Origin: Streptococcus panodentis
GTDB taxonomy: Bacteria > Bacillota > Bacilli > Lactobacillales > Streptococcaceae
Assembly (NCBI RefSeq): GCF_017884005.1
Contig: NZ_QFAY01000002.1
Location: 99,125 to 163,124 of the forward strand
Direction: 5' to 3'
DNA length: 64,000 nucleotides
Shown in pieces: positions 7,413 through 16,242 of the stretch (positions within the stretch are counted from its first letter, which is position 1; each line of letters begins with the position of its first letter). The notes under the pieces are model-generated. The model saw only the letters and a list, made by a program, of their open reading frames with translations. It did no database searches and was not told the origin of the DNA. Made by a program: the position numbers and the translations under genes.

Positions 7413-9159
7413 GAAAACTTCATTATTTAGCCAGATGAAGCCCTATCTCAAAGGCTTCCGGCTTCCTCTCGTCTTGGCGGTTGCAGGAGCGGTCCTTTCC
7501 AATATCATTACTGTTTATGGACCGGAAAGGCTGAAAGAAATCACCAATCTCATTTCAGAGGGATTGGGCAGCACGATTGACTTGCAGGCTGTCTCAACAA
7601 TCTCCTTCTTCTTGGCGGCTCTCTATGTGGCCGGGACCCTTCTCAACTACATTCAGTCCTTTATTATCAGCACGGTCATCCAGCATTTTTCCAAACGCCT
7701 GCGGACTGCCATCGCTGAGAAGATTAACAAGCTGCCTCTGCGCTATTTTGACAGTCATTCGCAGGGAGACACACTTTCACGAGTGACCAATGACGTGGAT
7801 ACAGTAGGGCAGTCGCTGAACCAAAGTCTAGGCACGGTGATGTCATCTAGTTTACTGCTGATTGCAGTGGCCATCACCATGTTCTTTATGAATTGGATTT
7901 TGGCCTTGGTAACCATTCTCTCGACGCTCGTCGGCTTTGTCTTTGTTGGTCTCATTATGGGCAAGTCCCAGGGTTATTTCACCGCCCAGCAAAACGATCT
8001 GGCAGCTGTCAACGGTTACGTGGAGGAGATGTACTCCGGCCATAATGTCGTTACCAGCTATAATGCCATTGAGCAGTCTAAGGAGCGCTTTGCAGTTCTC
8101 AATCACAATCTCTATAATAGTATTTGGAAATCTCAATTTATCTCTGGCATGATGATGCCGCTCATGTTCTTTACGGGGAATTTTGCCTATGTGCTGGTTA
8201 TTTTGGTTGGTGCTGCTCTGGCAATTAATGGCTCTATTAGCATCGGAATTATTGTCGCCTTTATGGTTTATGTGCGGACCTTCTCTCAGCCTTTGTCACA
8301 GATTGCCCAAGGTATCACTGTCTTGCAGCAGGCTGGTGCAGCACTGGTTCGTGTCCTTGAATTTCTGGCTGAGCCTGAGATGGAAGATGACCAGCATAAA
8401 GAGCAGCAGCTTGCTGCTGTCAAGGGAGATGTTGCCTTTGAAGATGTCTTCTTCGGTTACAAGCCAGACCAGACGATTATTCATGATTTCTCAGCCCAGG
8501 CCAAAGCCGGACAGAAGATTGCCATTGTCGGCCCAACGGGTGCTGGTAAGACGACCATTGTCAACCTGCTCATGAAATTCTATGAGATTGACAAGGGCCG
8601 CATCACCATTGACGGTGTAGACATTAGGCAGATGAGGCGCTCAGAAGTTCACGATGCCTTTTCCATGGTTCTGCAGGATACATGGCTCTTTGAGGGCAGC
8701 ATCAAGGACAATCTGGTTTACAATCAAAAGAATGTGCCGGACCAAGCCGTCATTGCGGCTGCCAAGGCTGTCGGCGTCCACCACTTTATCAAGACCCTGC
8801 CGCAGGGCTATGATACAGTCCTGGATGACACGGTCAGCCTGTCTGTCGGTCAGAAGCAGCTGCTAACGATCGCTCGTGCTCTGCTGAAAGATGCGCCGCT
8901 CTTGATTCTGGATGAGGCGACTTCGTCCGTCGATACGCGGACAGAAGAGCTGATCCAGAAGGCGATGGACAAGCTCATGGAAGGCCGGACTTCCTTTGTC
9001 ATTGCCCACCGCCTGTCCACTATCCGCAATGCCGACCTGATTTTGGTCATGCGGGACGGCAATATCATCGAGCAGGGCAATCATGATGAACTGATGGCTC
9101 AGCGCGGCTTCTATGCCGACCTCTACAACAGTCAGTTTGTGGAGGAAGATGCGGGCTAA
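7402..9159 (+). CDS. Heterodimeric multidrug ABC exporter, half with catalytic ATP site
   Basis: 585-aa half-transporter with six membrane spans followed by an ATPase domain: Walker A GPTGAGKTT, Walker B LLILDEATSSVD with the catalytic Glu, and switch His in VIAHRLST. Its own signature is altered (SLSVGQKQ instead of LSGGQ). Combined with the upstream partner, one composite ATP site is fully consensus and the other is degenerate on both faces, as in known heterodimeric exporters. The ribosome-binding site AAGGAGG overlaps the end of the preceding gene, indicating translational coupling. The substrate is probably a drug or dye-like cation; fluoroquinolones by analogy with SatAB and PatAB. Confidence 0.93.
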   Translation: MENKKTSLFSQMKPYLKGFRLPLVLAVAGAVLSNIITVYGPERLKEITNLISEGLGSTIDLQAVSTISFFLAALYVAGTLLNYIQSFIISTVIQHFSKRLRTAIAEKINKLPLRYFDSHSQGDTLSRVTNDVDTVGQSLNQSLGTVMSSSLLLIAVAITMFFMNWILALVTILSTLVGFVFVGLIMGKSQGYFTAQQNDLAAVNGYVEEMYSGHNVVTSYNAIEQSKERFAVLNHNLYNSIWKSQFISGMMMPLMFFTGNFAYVLVILVGAALAINGSISIGIIVAFMVYVRTFSQPLSQIAQGITVLQQAGAALVRVLEFLAEPEMEDDQHKEQQLAAVKGDVAFEDVFFGYKPDQTIIHDFSAQAKAGQKIAIVGPTGAGKTTIVNLLMKFYEIDKGRITIDGVDIRQMRRSEVHDAFSMVLQDTWLFEGSIKDNLVYNQKNVPDQAVIAAAKAVGVHHFIKTLPQGYDTVLDDTVSLSVGQKQLLTIARALLKDAPLLILDEATSSVDTRTEELIQKAMDKLMEGRTSFVIAHRLSTIRNADLILVMRDGNIIEQGNHDELMAQRGFYADLYNSQFVEEDAG

Positions 9160-9170
9160 TGCTCAAATAA

Positions 9171-9205
9171 AACATCAGGAATGTTCCTTTTCCTGATGTT
9201 TTTTT
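9171..9205 (+). terminator. Intrinsic terminator of the MarR/ABC operon
   Basis: AACATCAGGA (9171-9180) pairs with TCCTGATGTT (9191-9200), followed by further T. It closes the exporter operon before the cobalamin island. Confidence 0.9.
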
Positions 9206-9291
9206 AATTTAACAGAATTGTAAGAAATGCTCAGTTTTCAGTGAGCACGTCCTAAATACCTAACTTTTTTCGCTGGTGCTCCAGGAAAAAC

Positions 9292-9320
9292 TTGACAGCT
9301 TTTGTTGTTTATATTAAAAT
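9292..9320 (+). promoter_or_regulatory. Promoter of the cobalamin island
   Basis: TTGACA (9292-9297), a 17-bp spacer and TAAAAT (9315-9320). It is the only strong promoter I see before cbiA; transcription should start near 9327, giving a leader of about 128 bases. Confidence 0.8.
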
Positions 9321-9327
9321 AAATTTA

Positions 9328-9431
9328 ATATAAGAACTGAAAGCGAACACAACGGAGTGTTTGTTCTATATCTATGTGAGCAACGGTGCTGCAAAAAATA
9401 AAACTTCTTTATTTTTTGCAGCACTTTTTTT
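9328..9431 (+). promoter_or_regulatory. Structured leader with perfect terminator before cbiA (attenuator or sRNA)
   Basis: Two structured parts. First, a closing stem ATATAAGAAC (9328-9337) with GTTCTATAT (9363-9371, one bulged A), an asymmetric internal loop UGAAAGCG opposite U, and an inner hairpin AACAC (9346-9350) with GTGTT (9357-9361). Second, a perfect 17-bp stem (9386-9402 with 9408-9424, 5-base loop) followed by seven T, a textbook terminator ending 23 bases before cbiA. No B12-box or other recognisable cobalamin-riboswitch core is present. Either read-through is regulated (attenuation of the whole island) or the promoter makes a short RNA of about 105 bases. No long antiterminator pairing is obvious by eye. 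Confidence 0.65.
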
Positions 9432-9454
9432 ATCAGCGAATCTGGAGTAAAGTG

Positions 9455-10813
9455 ATGAAGCAATTGATGCTGGCCGGTGTTTCCAGCGGTGTCGGAAAGA
9501 CCACAGTTACCCTAGGTATTTTGAAAGCTCTGGCAGACAGAGGTTATCAGGTTCAGCCTTATAAGGTCGGACCGGATTATATTGATACAGCTTATCATAG
9601 CCGGATTACCAAGCGGCCGTCACGGAATGTGGACAGTTTTATGATAGCAGACGATCAGAGTCTGGCTTGGTCCTACTATAAATGGCATGGAGATGCGGAT
9701 GTGGCAGTGGTTGAGGGCGTCATGGGGCTCTTTGATGGTCTGGGAACGGACAAGGACTGCGCATCTTCGGCTTCTGTTGCCAAGAAGCTGGGGATTCCGG
9801 TTGTACTCATTATCGATGGCAAGGCAACCTCTACCTCGGCAGCGGCTATGGTGCACGGTTTTGCGACTTTTGATCCGGATCTGGACATTGCCGGTGTCAT
9901 CATCAATCGGGCGGCTTCACAGACCCACTATGAACTGATCAAGGGGGCCATTGAGCGCTATACGGATGTAGAAGTGCTGGGCTATCTGCCCAAGAATGCG
10001 GCAGCAGAGCTTCCTTCGCGGCATCTGGGCTTGATTCCAGATGTAGAAATGGACGATCTGGACCATCGCTTTGAGGAGCTGGGAGCCGCTGCTGCGGAGC
10101 ATATTGACCTAGACAGGCTGCTGGAAAAGGCAGAACTGCCGGATAAGCAGATGGCCAATCCTTTTCATATCCGCAACGATGAGCCGCTGACTCTGGCCTA
10201 TGCTTTGGATGATGCCTTCCACTTTTACTACGAAGACAATCTGGACTTTCTAAGAGAGCTCAAGGTTCAGCTGCTGCCCTTCAGTCCCTTGCGAGACAGG
10301 GAATTGCCAGCTGCGGATGCTTATTATTTTGGAGGCGGCTTTCCGGAAGTTTATGCGCAGAAACTGATGGATAATGCCGGCTTTCGGGCTTCGGTCCGGA
10401 GGGCTCATGAGCAGGGACGGCCCATCTACGCAGAATGCGGCGGTCTCATGTATCTGGGAGAACGGCTGGAGACAGAGGGCAAGGTCTATGAAATGGTCGG
10501 TATTTTCAAGGGCAAGAGCCTGATGACTCCCGGTTTGAAAAGCTTTGGCTACTGTCAGGCGGAGACGCAGGCAGTCAGTCTGTTTGGTCCCAAAGGGACA
10601 GCGGTCAGAGGACATGAATTTCACCATTCGGTCTTTGAGACGGAGGAAGAGACAGTCCTCAAGCTGGAGAAGATCAGGGACGGTCAGGTCGTAGCTGCCT
10701 GGACAGGCGGCTATCAGAAAGGGCGGACTTTTGCCAGCTACCTGCATGTTCATTTCTATCAGGACGAGCAGCTGCTGGCCAGCTGGCTGGACTACATCAA
10801 AGAGGCGAAGTGA
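9455..10813 (+). CDS. cbiA: Cobyrinic acid a,c-diamide synthase
   Basis: ATP- and glutamine-dependent enzyme, 452 aa, that amidates the a and c side chains of cobyrinic acid. The N-terminal synthetase domain has the P-loop GVSSGVGKTT; the C-terminal class I glutamine amidotransferase domain has the nucleophile Cys in YAECGGLMYLG and a late His (GHEFHHS). I chose ATG 9455 (MKQLMLAGVSSG), with GGAG 9 bases upstream; the frame stays open further upstream, but that DNA is the terminator hairpin. It is the first gene of the one-direction cobalamin island, with 1 bp to cbiB. Confidence 0.95.
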   Translation: MKQLMLAGVSSGVGKTTVTLGILKALADRGYQVQPYKVGPDYIDTAYHSRITKRPSRNVDSFMIADDQSLAWSYYKWHGDADVAVVEGVMGLFDGLGTDKDCASSASVAKKLGIPVVLIIDGKATSTSAAAMVHGFATFDPDLDIAGVIINRAASQTHYELIKGAIERYTDVEVLGYLPKNAAAELPSRHLGLIPDVEMDDLDHRFEELGAAAAEHIDLDRLLEKAELPDKQMANPFHIRNDEPLTLAYALDDAFHFYYEDNLDFLRELKVQLLPFSPLRDRELPAADAYYFGGGFPEVYAQKLMDNAGFRASVRRAHEQGRPIYAECGGLMYLGERLETEGKVYEMVGIFKGKSLMTPGLKSFGYCQAETQAVSLFGPKGTAVRGHEFHHSVFETEEETVLKLEKIRDGQVVAAWTGGYQKGRTFASYLHVHFYQDEQLLASWLDYIKEAK

Positions 10814-10814
10814 T

Positions 10815-11765
10815 ATGGTACTCATTGCAATTTTTCTGGCTGTCTTGCTGGACTGGCTGCTTGGCGATCCCTACAGCTGGCCTCATCCTGTTAAGTGGAT
10901 GGGTTCCTATATTTATTTATGTATGCGCTTGCAGAATAAACGGCCGCTCCCGCCTTATCTGTTTGGACTTTTTCTCTGGCTGACGACAGTCGGTCTGTCT
11001 CTGGGGCTGACCTATGGGCTGCTCTGGCTGGCTGGCCTGGTCCATCCTGCCCTCTACTGGGCTGTCTGGATCTACCTGGCTTATGCCAGTCTGGCAGCGA
11101 AAAGTCTGGCCTTTGAGGCTCGTAAGGTCTATCAGACGCTCAAGTTTGGCAGCTTGGAAGAGGCCAGAAAGCAAGTGGGCATGATTGTCGGTCGGGAGAC
11201 GGCTCAGCTGACAGCAGAGGAAATCAGCAAGGCGACGATTGAGACGGTCGCTGAAAATACCAGCGACGGGGTCATTGGTCCTCTGCTCTGCCTTTTTCTG
11301 GGCGGGCCGGTTTTCGCCATGACCTACAAGGCCATCAATACACTGGATTCGATGGTGGGCTATCAGACGGCCAAATACCGGAAGATTGGCTTAGTATCTG
11401 CCAGAATGGATGATCTGGCCAACCTGATTCCAGCACGGCTGACCTGGCTTTTCTTGATTCTCAGCAGTCAGATCTTGCTGCTGGATGTCAAAGGGGCCCT
11501 GCGGATTGGCTGGCGAGACCGCTACCAGCATGCCAGTCCCAACAGTGCTTTTTCAGAAGCCGTTGTGGCAGGCGCTTTGGGCATTCAGCTGGGCGGGCCG
11601 CATGTCTATCACGGAGAGCTGGTGGACAAGCCGACCATTGGACAGGCGGCGAGACAGGTAGAGGCTGAGGATATTCAGACGGCCGTCTCCCTGCTCTATA
11701 CCGCCACCATGACGGGGCTGATTCTCTTTTCTGTTTTTTACCTACTAAAGCAAGTATATTTCTAG
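10815..11765 (+). CDS. cbiB: Adenosylcobinamide-phosphate synthase
   Basis: Integral membrane enzyme, 316 aa, that attaches aminopropanol (phosphate) to adenosylcobyric acid. Family landmarks: DWLLGDPYSWPHPVKWMG at the start, ENTSDGVIGPL in the middle and PNSAFSEAVVAGALGIQLGG toward the end; several hydrophobic spans. The start at 10815 directly follows the cbiA stop, with GAGG 9 bases upstream. Its usual partner CobD, which makes aminopropanol phosphate, is not encoded in the window. Confidence 0.94.
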   Translation: MVLIAIFLAVLLDWLLGDPYSWPHPVKWMGSYIYLCMRLQNKRPLPPYLFGLFLWLTTVGLSLGLTYGLLWLAGLVHPALYWAVWIYLAYASLAAKSLAFEARKVYQTLKFGSLEEARKQVGMIVGRETAQLTAEEISKATIETVAENTSDGVIGPLLCLFLGGPVFAMTYKAINTLDSMVGYQTAKYRKIGLVSARMDDLANLIPARLTWLFLILSSQILLLDVKGALRIGWRDRYQHASPNSAFSEAVVAGALGIQLGGPHVYHGELVDKPTIGQAARQVEAEDIQTAVSLLYTATMTGLILFSVFYLLKQVYF

Positions 11766-11774
11766 GAGCAAGCT

Positions 11775-12473
11775 ATGGCATATATACAAAATCCTTCCTC
11801 CATCGAGGAAAAGAGCTTTCAAATTATTCAGTCTATGATTGCTGAAAAAGACCCTGATTATGTCTTTCGCTCGGAAATGGAAGAATCCATCATCAAGCGG
11901 GCCATCCATACGACGGGGGATTTTGACTATCTCTACACCATGCGCTTTGAGCACGGCGTTCTGGAAAAGATAGAGGAGGTTCTCAGAGCCAAGGGCACCA
12001 TCCTGCTGGACTCGACCATCTCTCTCAATGGGATTAATAAGCGAGTTCTTGACCAGCTAGGTGTAAGCTACCGCTGTTTGATCAGTGATGAGGAAGTGGT
12101 GCAGCTGGCCAAGGAGAAGCAGATTACCAGAGCCATGGCGGCTGTTGAGGTAGCGGCTGGGATTGAAGGGCCCAAGATTTTTGCCTTTGGCGGTGCTCCG
12201 ACGGCTCTGTCCTATCTGATCGAGCTGGCTGAGCAGGGACGGATCAAAGCCGACGCGGTGATTGGTGTCCCAGTTGGCTTTATCCATGTCGAAGAATCCA
12301 AGGAAGAGCTGCTCCAGTCGGGTCTTCCGGCCATTGTCAATCTAGGCAGAAAGGGCGGCAGCACCATTGTGGTAGGCATCCTCAATGCCGTCATCTATCA
12401 GCTGAGAGCAGTCGTGACGGACGATTATGTCCGCTACTCTACACCGTCCAGTCAAAAGGAAGGAGAAGGCTAG
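11775..12473 (+). CDS. cbiC: Cobalt-precorrin-8 methylmutase, copy 1 (catalytic His present)
   Basis: Moves the C11 methyl group to C12, turning cobalt-precorrin-8 into cobyrinic acid. 232 aa. The expected catalytic His is present at residue 45 in IKRAIHTTGDFDY, matching the His43 region of CobH and the IHTTADFDW region of Salmonella CbiC. Other family blocks are GINKRVL, ITRAMAAVE, FAFGGAPTAL and VIGVPVGFIHVEESK. The gene is followed without a gap by a second cbiC-like gene, which is unusual. AGGAG lies before the ATG. Confidence 0.94.
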   Translation: MAYIQNPSSIEEKSFQIIQSMIAEKDPDYVFRSEMEESIIKRAIHTTGDFDYLYTMRFEHGVLEKIEEVLRAKGTILLDSTISLNGINKRVLDQLGVSYRCLISDEEVVQLAKEKQITRAMAAVEVAAGIEGPKIFAFGGAPTALSYLIELAEQGRIKADAVIGVPVGFIHVEESKEELLQSGLPAIVNLGRKGGSTIVVGILNAVIYQLRAVVTDDYVRYSTPSSQKEGEG

Positions 12474-13178
12474 ATGGCTTATCTAAAAGCAGGACATCAG
12501 ATAGAAGAAGCGAGTTTTAGCAAGATTCAGGAAATCATTGACCAAGAGCATCCGGATATTCGGTTTTCAGATCCTTTCGAGGAAGCGGTGCTCAAGCGGG
12601 TCGTCTTTGCCAGTGCGGACTTTGACTACCTCTACAATATCAAGTTTTCCAATCAGGTCATGGACAGGATCCTCTATGTCCTCCGACATCGGGGCACGAT
12701 TTTTACCGATACGACCATGGTGCTGGGCGGTTTTAATAAGAAACTGCTGGATGGCTTGGGTGTGGCCTATCGCTGTCTGGTCAATGAGCCGGAAGTTTTT
12801 CGGGAGGCCAAGGAAAAGGGGATTACCCGCTCTATGGCTGCGGTGGAATATGCGGCTAAGGTGGCCGGTCCTAAGCTCTTTGTCTTTGGCAATGCTCCAA
12901 CCTCTATCTTTAAGGTACTGGACATGGTGGAAGAGGGGAGCCTGCAGCCGGACGCGGTCATCGGTGTGCCGGTCGGCTTTGTCGGAGCAGCAGAGTCCAA
13001 GCTCAAGCTGCATGAAAGCGCGGTGCCATCAATTGCAGCCCTGGGCCAAAAGGGCGGCAGCACCATTGCGGCAGCGGTGGTCAATGCCATCCTCTATCAG
13101 CTCGAGCTGGGGACCAGCGACTATGAGCGCTTCAGGGTTGCCAGACCTGAGCAGGCTTCAGAAAAGAGAGGGGGCTGA
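12474..13178 (+). CDS. CbiC-like methylmutase, copy 2 (catalytic His replaced by Phe)
   Basis: Tandem paralogue of the preceding gene, 234 aa, aligning without gaps over the first 52 residues. The active-site segment reads KRVVFASADFDY, so position 45, His in copy 1, is Phe. The rest of the fold is well conserved: TDTTMVLGGFNKK, ITRSMAAVEYAA, FVFGNAPTS and VIGVPVGFVGAAESK, the last two closer to the Salmonella CbiC pattern, as I recall it, than copy 1 is. There is no frameshift or stop, so it is maintained. It may bind the corrinoid without rearranging it (carrier, heteromer partner or pseudo-enzyme) or act on another intermediate. It abuts copy 1 and lies 2 bp before cbiD. Confidence 0.9.
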   Translation: MAYLKAGHQIEEASFSKIQEIIDQEHPDIRFSDPFEEAVLKRVVFASADFDYLYNIKFSNQVMDRILYVLRHRGTIFTDTTMVLGGFNKKLLDGLGVAYRCLVNEPEVFREAKEKGITRSMAAVEYAAKVAGPKLFVFGNAPTSIFKVLDMVEEGSLQPDAVIGVPVGFVGAAESKLKLHESAVPSIAALGQKGGSTIAAAVVNAILYQLELGTSDYERFRVARPEQASEKRGG

Positions 13179-13180
13179 CC

Positions 13181-14305
13181 ATGGACGAATACGCTTATGT
13201 CAACGGAAAGAAACTAAAAAAAGGCTTTACGACCGGCACCTGTGCAACGGCAGCAACCGTCGCTGCTCTGAGCATGATTTTAAACCAGGAAACAGAAGAA
13301 AAGGTCACTGTACACACGGCTTCGGGCGTGGAAGTGACCATGGAGGTTCACAAGTCTTCTTTTGGAGCAGAGGAGGCAACCGCTGCTATTGAAAAAGACG
13401 GCGGCGATGATGCGGATGCGACGCATGGACTCTTGATCTACTCGACGGTGACCCTCCTGCCGGATCAGACAGAGATTGAAATCGACGGCGGTCAGGGAGT
13501 CGGGCGCGTGACAGAGAAGGGCCTGGCCTGCGATGTCGGCATGGCGGCCATCAATCCGACTCCTCGGCGAATGATTGAGCAGCATGTCCGCGAGATTATC
13601 GGTCCCAACTGCGGGGCGCGGGTTATCATTTCCGTACCTGGAGGGGAGGAGACGGCCAAGCTGACCTATAATTCCCGGCTGGGCATTGTCGGCGGCATCT
13701 CTATCCTCGGAACGACTGGGATTGTCAATCCCATGTCTGAGGACAGCTGGAAGGCGGCTATCACTATTGAGCTGACCATGCTCTACAATCAAGGGCATCG
13801 CTCGGTCGTTCTGGTGCCGGGGAACTACGGGGAAGACTTTGCGACCAAGACCTTGGGGATTCCGGTCGGGCGCATCGTTAATATGAGCAACTTTGTCGGG
13901 CATGTCCTCAAGGAAGTCCAGCGCATCGGCTTTACCAAGGTTTTGATGGTGGGGCACATGGGCAAGTTTGTGAAGGTGGCAGCTGGGATTTTCTCTACCC
14001 ACAGCAAGGACTCGGATGCCCGTATGGAAACGCTGGTGGCTAATCTAGCCCTGATGGGGGCGCCCATGGAGCTGCTGGAAAAAGTTGATAAGTGCTTGAC
14101 GACCGAGGCAGCTGGAACAGCTATTGAAGCTTTTTCCTACGAAGGCGTCTATCAGATCTTGGCGGATAAAATCAAGGCTAGAAGTGAGCGGCTGCTCCGT
14201 TATCGTAAGCCGGAAGTCAGCATTGAAGTGGTGGTCTTTGGGACCGAGGCAGGCTATCTGGCCTCAACCCAGCCCCTAGAGCAGATAAAGGAGGAATGGA
14301 CATGA
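13181..14305 (+). CDS. cbiD: Cobalt-precorrin-5B C1-methyltransferase
   Basis: SAM-dependent methylation at C1 of the ring-contracted intermediate, anaerobic pathway only. 374 aa. Typical opening KKGFTTGTCATAATVAAL, then GVGRVTEKGL, PRRMIEQ, SVPGGEETAKLTYNSRLGI, GTTGIVNPMSEDSW and GHMGKFVKVAAG. GAGGGGG lies just before the ATG. The stop overlaps the cbiE start by 4 bp. Confidence 0.95.
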   Translation: MDEYAYVNGKKLKKGFTTGTCATAATVAALSMILNQETEEKVTVHTASGVEVTMEVHKSSFGAEEATAAIEKDGGDDADATHGLLIYSTVTLLPDQTEIEIDGGQGVGRVTEKGLACDVGMAAINPTPRRMIEQHVREIIGPNCGARVIISVPGGEETAKLTYNSRLGIVGGISILGTTGIVNPMSEDSWKAAITIELTMLYNQGHRSVVLVPGNYGEDFATKTLGIPVGRIVNMSNFVGHVLKEVQRIGFTKVLMVGHMGKFVKVAAGIFSTHSKDSDARMETLVANLALMGAPMELLEKVDKCLTTEAAGTAIEAFSYEGVYQILADKIKARSERLLRYRKPEVSIEVVVFGTEAGYLASTQPLEQIKEEWT

Positions 14306-14928
14306 TTTATGTCATCGGAATCGGTCCGGGAGATCCGAGCTATGGTCTTCTGGGTCAGGAAGCCTATTTTGAGAAGGCAGACCGTATTTTAGGCAGTGAG
14401 CGGCATCTGGAAATCCTGCCGCCGGCTTATCGGGATAAGGGCCTGGTCCCTCCTAAAAAATTAGCTGCGCTGGCGGAATTGCTGGAAAGCTTTGGGGAGG
14501 AGGAACAGATCCTCTATCTGGCATCGGGTGATCCGCTGATCTATGGTTTGGGCAAGTGGCTGTCAGAGAAATTCAAAGGGCGCGTGGTTATCTCGCCGGG
14601 TATCAGTGCCATGCAGTATCTGGCCAGCAGGATTGCCCTGCCGATGAACGATGCCTATCTGACCAGCAGCCATGCCAAGACACCTAACTTTGACCTGATT
14701 ATGAGTTTGCCAAAGGTCTTTATGGTGACGGACCAGAAAGTCGGTCCCTATGAGATTGCTCAGGAGGCGATAAAAAGAGGCTTGGATAAGCTGCTGGTCA
14801 TCGGTGAGCAGCTGAGCTATGATGATGAGCGCATTAGCATTCTGCCTGCAAGTGAGGTAGAAGACAGAGACTATGAGATGAATGTGGTGGTGGTGCTAGA
14901 TGAAGGATTCGGAATTTATCAGGGCTAA
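14302..14928 (+). CDS. cbiE: Cobalt-precorrin-7 C5-methyltransferase
   Basis: Tetrapyrrole methylase fold, 208 aa; methylates C5. GIGPGDPSYGLL at the N-terminus and ASGDPLIYGLGKWL are the SAM-site signatures. ATG 14302 (MIYVIGIGPG) was chosen over 14296 because AAGGAGG (14288-14294) is 7 bases from it but only 1 base from the earlier ATG. It overlaps cbiD by 4 bp and cbiT by 29 bp. cbiE and cbiT are separate genes here, not fused as in CobL. Confidence 0.94.
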   Translation: MIYVIGIGPGDPSYGLLGQEAYFEKADRILGSERHLEILPPAYRDKGLVPPKKLAALAELLESFGEEEQILYLASGDPLIYGLGKWLSEKFKGRVVISPGISAMQYLASRIALPMNDAYLTSSHAKTPNFDLIMSLPKVFMVTDQKVGPYEIAQEAIKRGLDKLLVIGEQLSYDDERISILPASEVEDRDYEMNVVVVLDEGFGIYQG

Positions 14929-15469
14929 AGTCCCTATGACTAAGGAAGAAGTCAGGGCCATCAGTTTGGATAAGTTGGAGCTGCATCGGGCCAAGCGCAT
15001 GCTGGATGTCGGCTCTGGCACCGGCAGTGTCACAATTCAGGCAGCCCGAACCTATCCAGAACTGGAAGTAGCAGCCGTGGAGCGCAATGAAGAGGCGCTG
15101 GCCCTGACGCGGGAAAATATCCAGCATTTTGGCTGCAGCAATGTCCGTCTCTATCCAGGACTGGCGCCGATTGAGCTGGAGGGCAGTTTCGATGCAGTCT
15201 TTGTCGGCGGAACCGGGGGCAATATGCAGGAGATCTTCGACTGGTGCGCTCGGATCATGGAGCCTGGCGGCCGGCTGGTTTTGAATTTTATCCTGCTGGA
15301 GAATGCTCTGGAAGCAGCCCAAATCGCCGAGCAGATGGACTGGGAGGAGCTTGAGATTGTCTCGGTTCAGGCCAGCCGCTGGACGGGACTGGGCAAGGGG
15401 CACTATTTCAAGCCTCAAAATCCAACCATCATTGTATCCTGTAAGAAAAAAGAAAGGGAGGGTGACTGA
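14900..15469 (+). CDS. cbiT: Cobalt-precorrin-6B C15-methyltransferase (decarboxylating)
   Basis: Class I Rossmann methyltransferase, 189 aa, which methylates C15 and removes the acetate carboxyl at C12. SAM motif I reads [16 protein letters not shown], followed by AVERNEEAL and the [11 protein letters not shown] loop typical of CbiT. The start lies inside cbiE (29-bp overlap), implying translational coupling. Confidence 0.94.
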   Translation: MKDSEFIRAKVPMTKEEVRAISLDKLELHRAKRMLDVGSGTGSVTIQAARTYPELEVAAVERNEEALALTRENIQHFGCSNVRLYPGLAPIELEGSFDAVFVGGTGGNMQEIFDWCARIMEPGGRLVLNFILLENALEAAQIAEQMDWEELEIVSVQASRWTGLGKGHYFKPQNPTIIVSCKKKEREGD

Positions 15470-16242
15470 TGGCCAAAGTACACTTTGTTGGAGCTGGACC
15501 GGGGGATGTGGAGCTGATCACGCTCAAGGGCTATAGGCAGCTGTCTCAGGCTGATGTGGTCATTTATGCAGGCTCTCTGGTCAATCCGGACCTGCTGAGC
15601 TACTGCAAGGAAGGGGCTGAGATTCATGACAGCGCCAGCATGCATTTGATGGAAATCATCGATGTCATGGAGGCCGGAGTCCAGGCTGGGAAAGAGGTGG
15701 TTCGCCTGCAGACAGGAGATTTCTCCATCTACGGCTCCATTCGGGAGCAGACCGAGGAGATGAAGAAACGCGGCATTGACTTTGACTGTACGCCGGGTGT
15801 CAGCTCTTTTCTGGGGGCAGCCTCCAGTATCGGGACAGAGTACACGGTGCCCGAAGTCTCTCAAAGCCTCATCATCACTCGGATGGCTGGCCGGACACCT
15901 GTGCCGGATCGGGAGGCTTTGCGGAGCTATGCCCAGCACCGGACCTCTATGGCGATCTTCCTGTCGGTTCAGGGAATCGAAAAGGTGGTCAGCGAGCTGA
16001 TAGAGGGCGGCTATCCTCCAGAAACGCCTGTGGCTGTTATTTACAAGGCTACCTGGCCGGATGAGAAGAAGGTCTTTGGCGATTTGACAAACATTGCTGA
16101 CAAGGTCAAGGAAGCTAAGATTAGAAAGACAGCCCTGATCCTAGTCGGTGACTTCTTGGGTGAGGAATTTTACTATTCCAAGCTCTACCATGCAGATTTT
16201 CAGCATGAGTTTAGACGGGGGAAGAGCCGCCATGCCAAGTGA
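15469..16242 (+). CDS. cbiF: Cobalt-precorrin-4 C11-methyltransferase
   Basis: 257-aa tetrapyrrole methylase: [15 protein letters not shown] at the start, [15 protein letters not shown] and [12 protein letters not shown]. Its ATG shares a base with the cbiT stop codon. It acts after ring contraction by CbiH and before CbiG and CbiD. GGGAGG lies just upstream of the start. Confidence 0.95.
   Translation: MAKVHFVGAGPGDVELITLKGYRQLSQADVVIYAGSLVNPDLLSYCKEGAEIHDSASMHLMEIIDVMEAGVQAGKEVVRLQTGDFSIYGSIREQTEEMKKRGIDFDCTPGVSSFLGAASSIGTEYTVPEVSQSLIITRMAGRTPVPDREALRSYAQHRTSMAIFLSVQGIEKVVSELIEGGYPPETPVAVIYKATWPDEKKVFGDLTNIADKVKEAKIRKTALILVGDFLGEEFYYSKLYHADFQHEFRRGKSRHAK

Noticed and set aside
9206..9454. 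Cobalamin riboswitch upstream of cbiA
   Set aside because: No B12-box core or the long multi-helix fold can be recognised; the leader is too short and has only a two-helix element plus terminator.
12538..13392. 284-codon plus-strand frame across cbiC copy 2 and cbiD
   Set aside because: Arg/Ser/Trp-rich shadow frame of two well-conserved genes.
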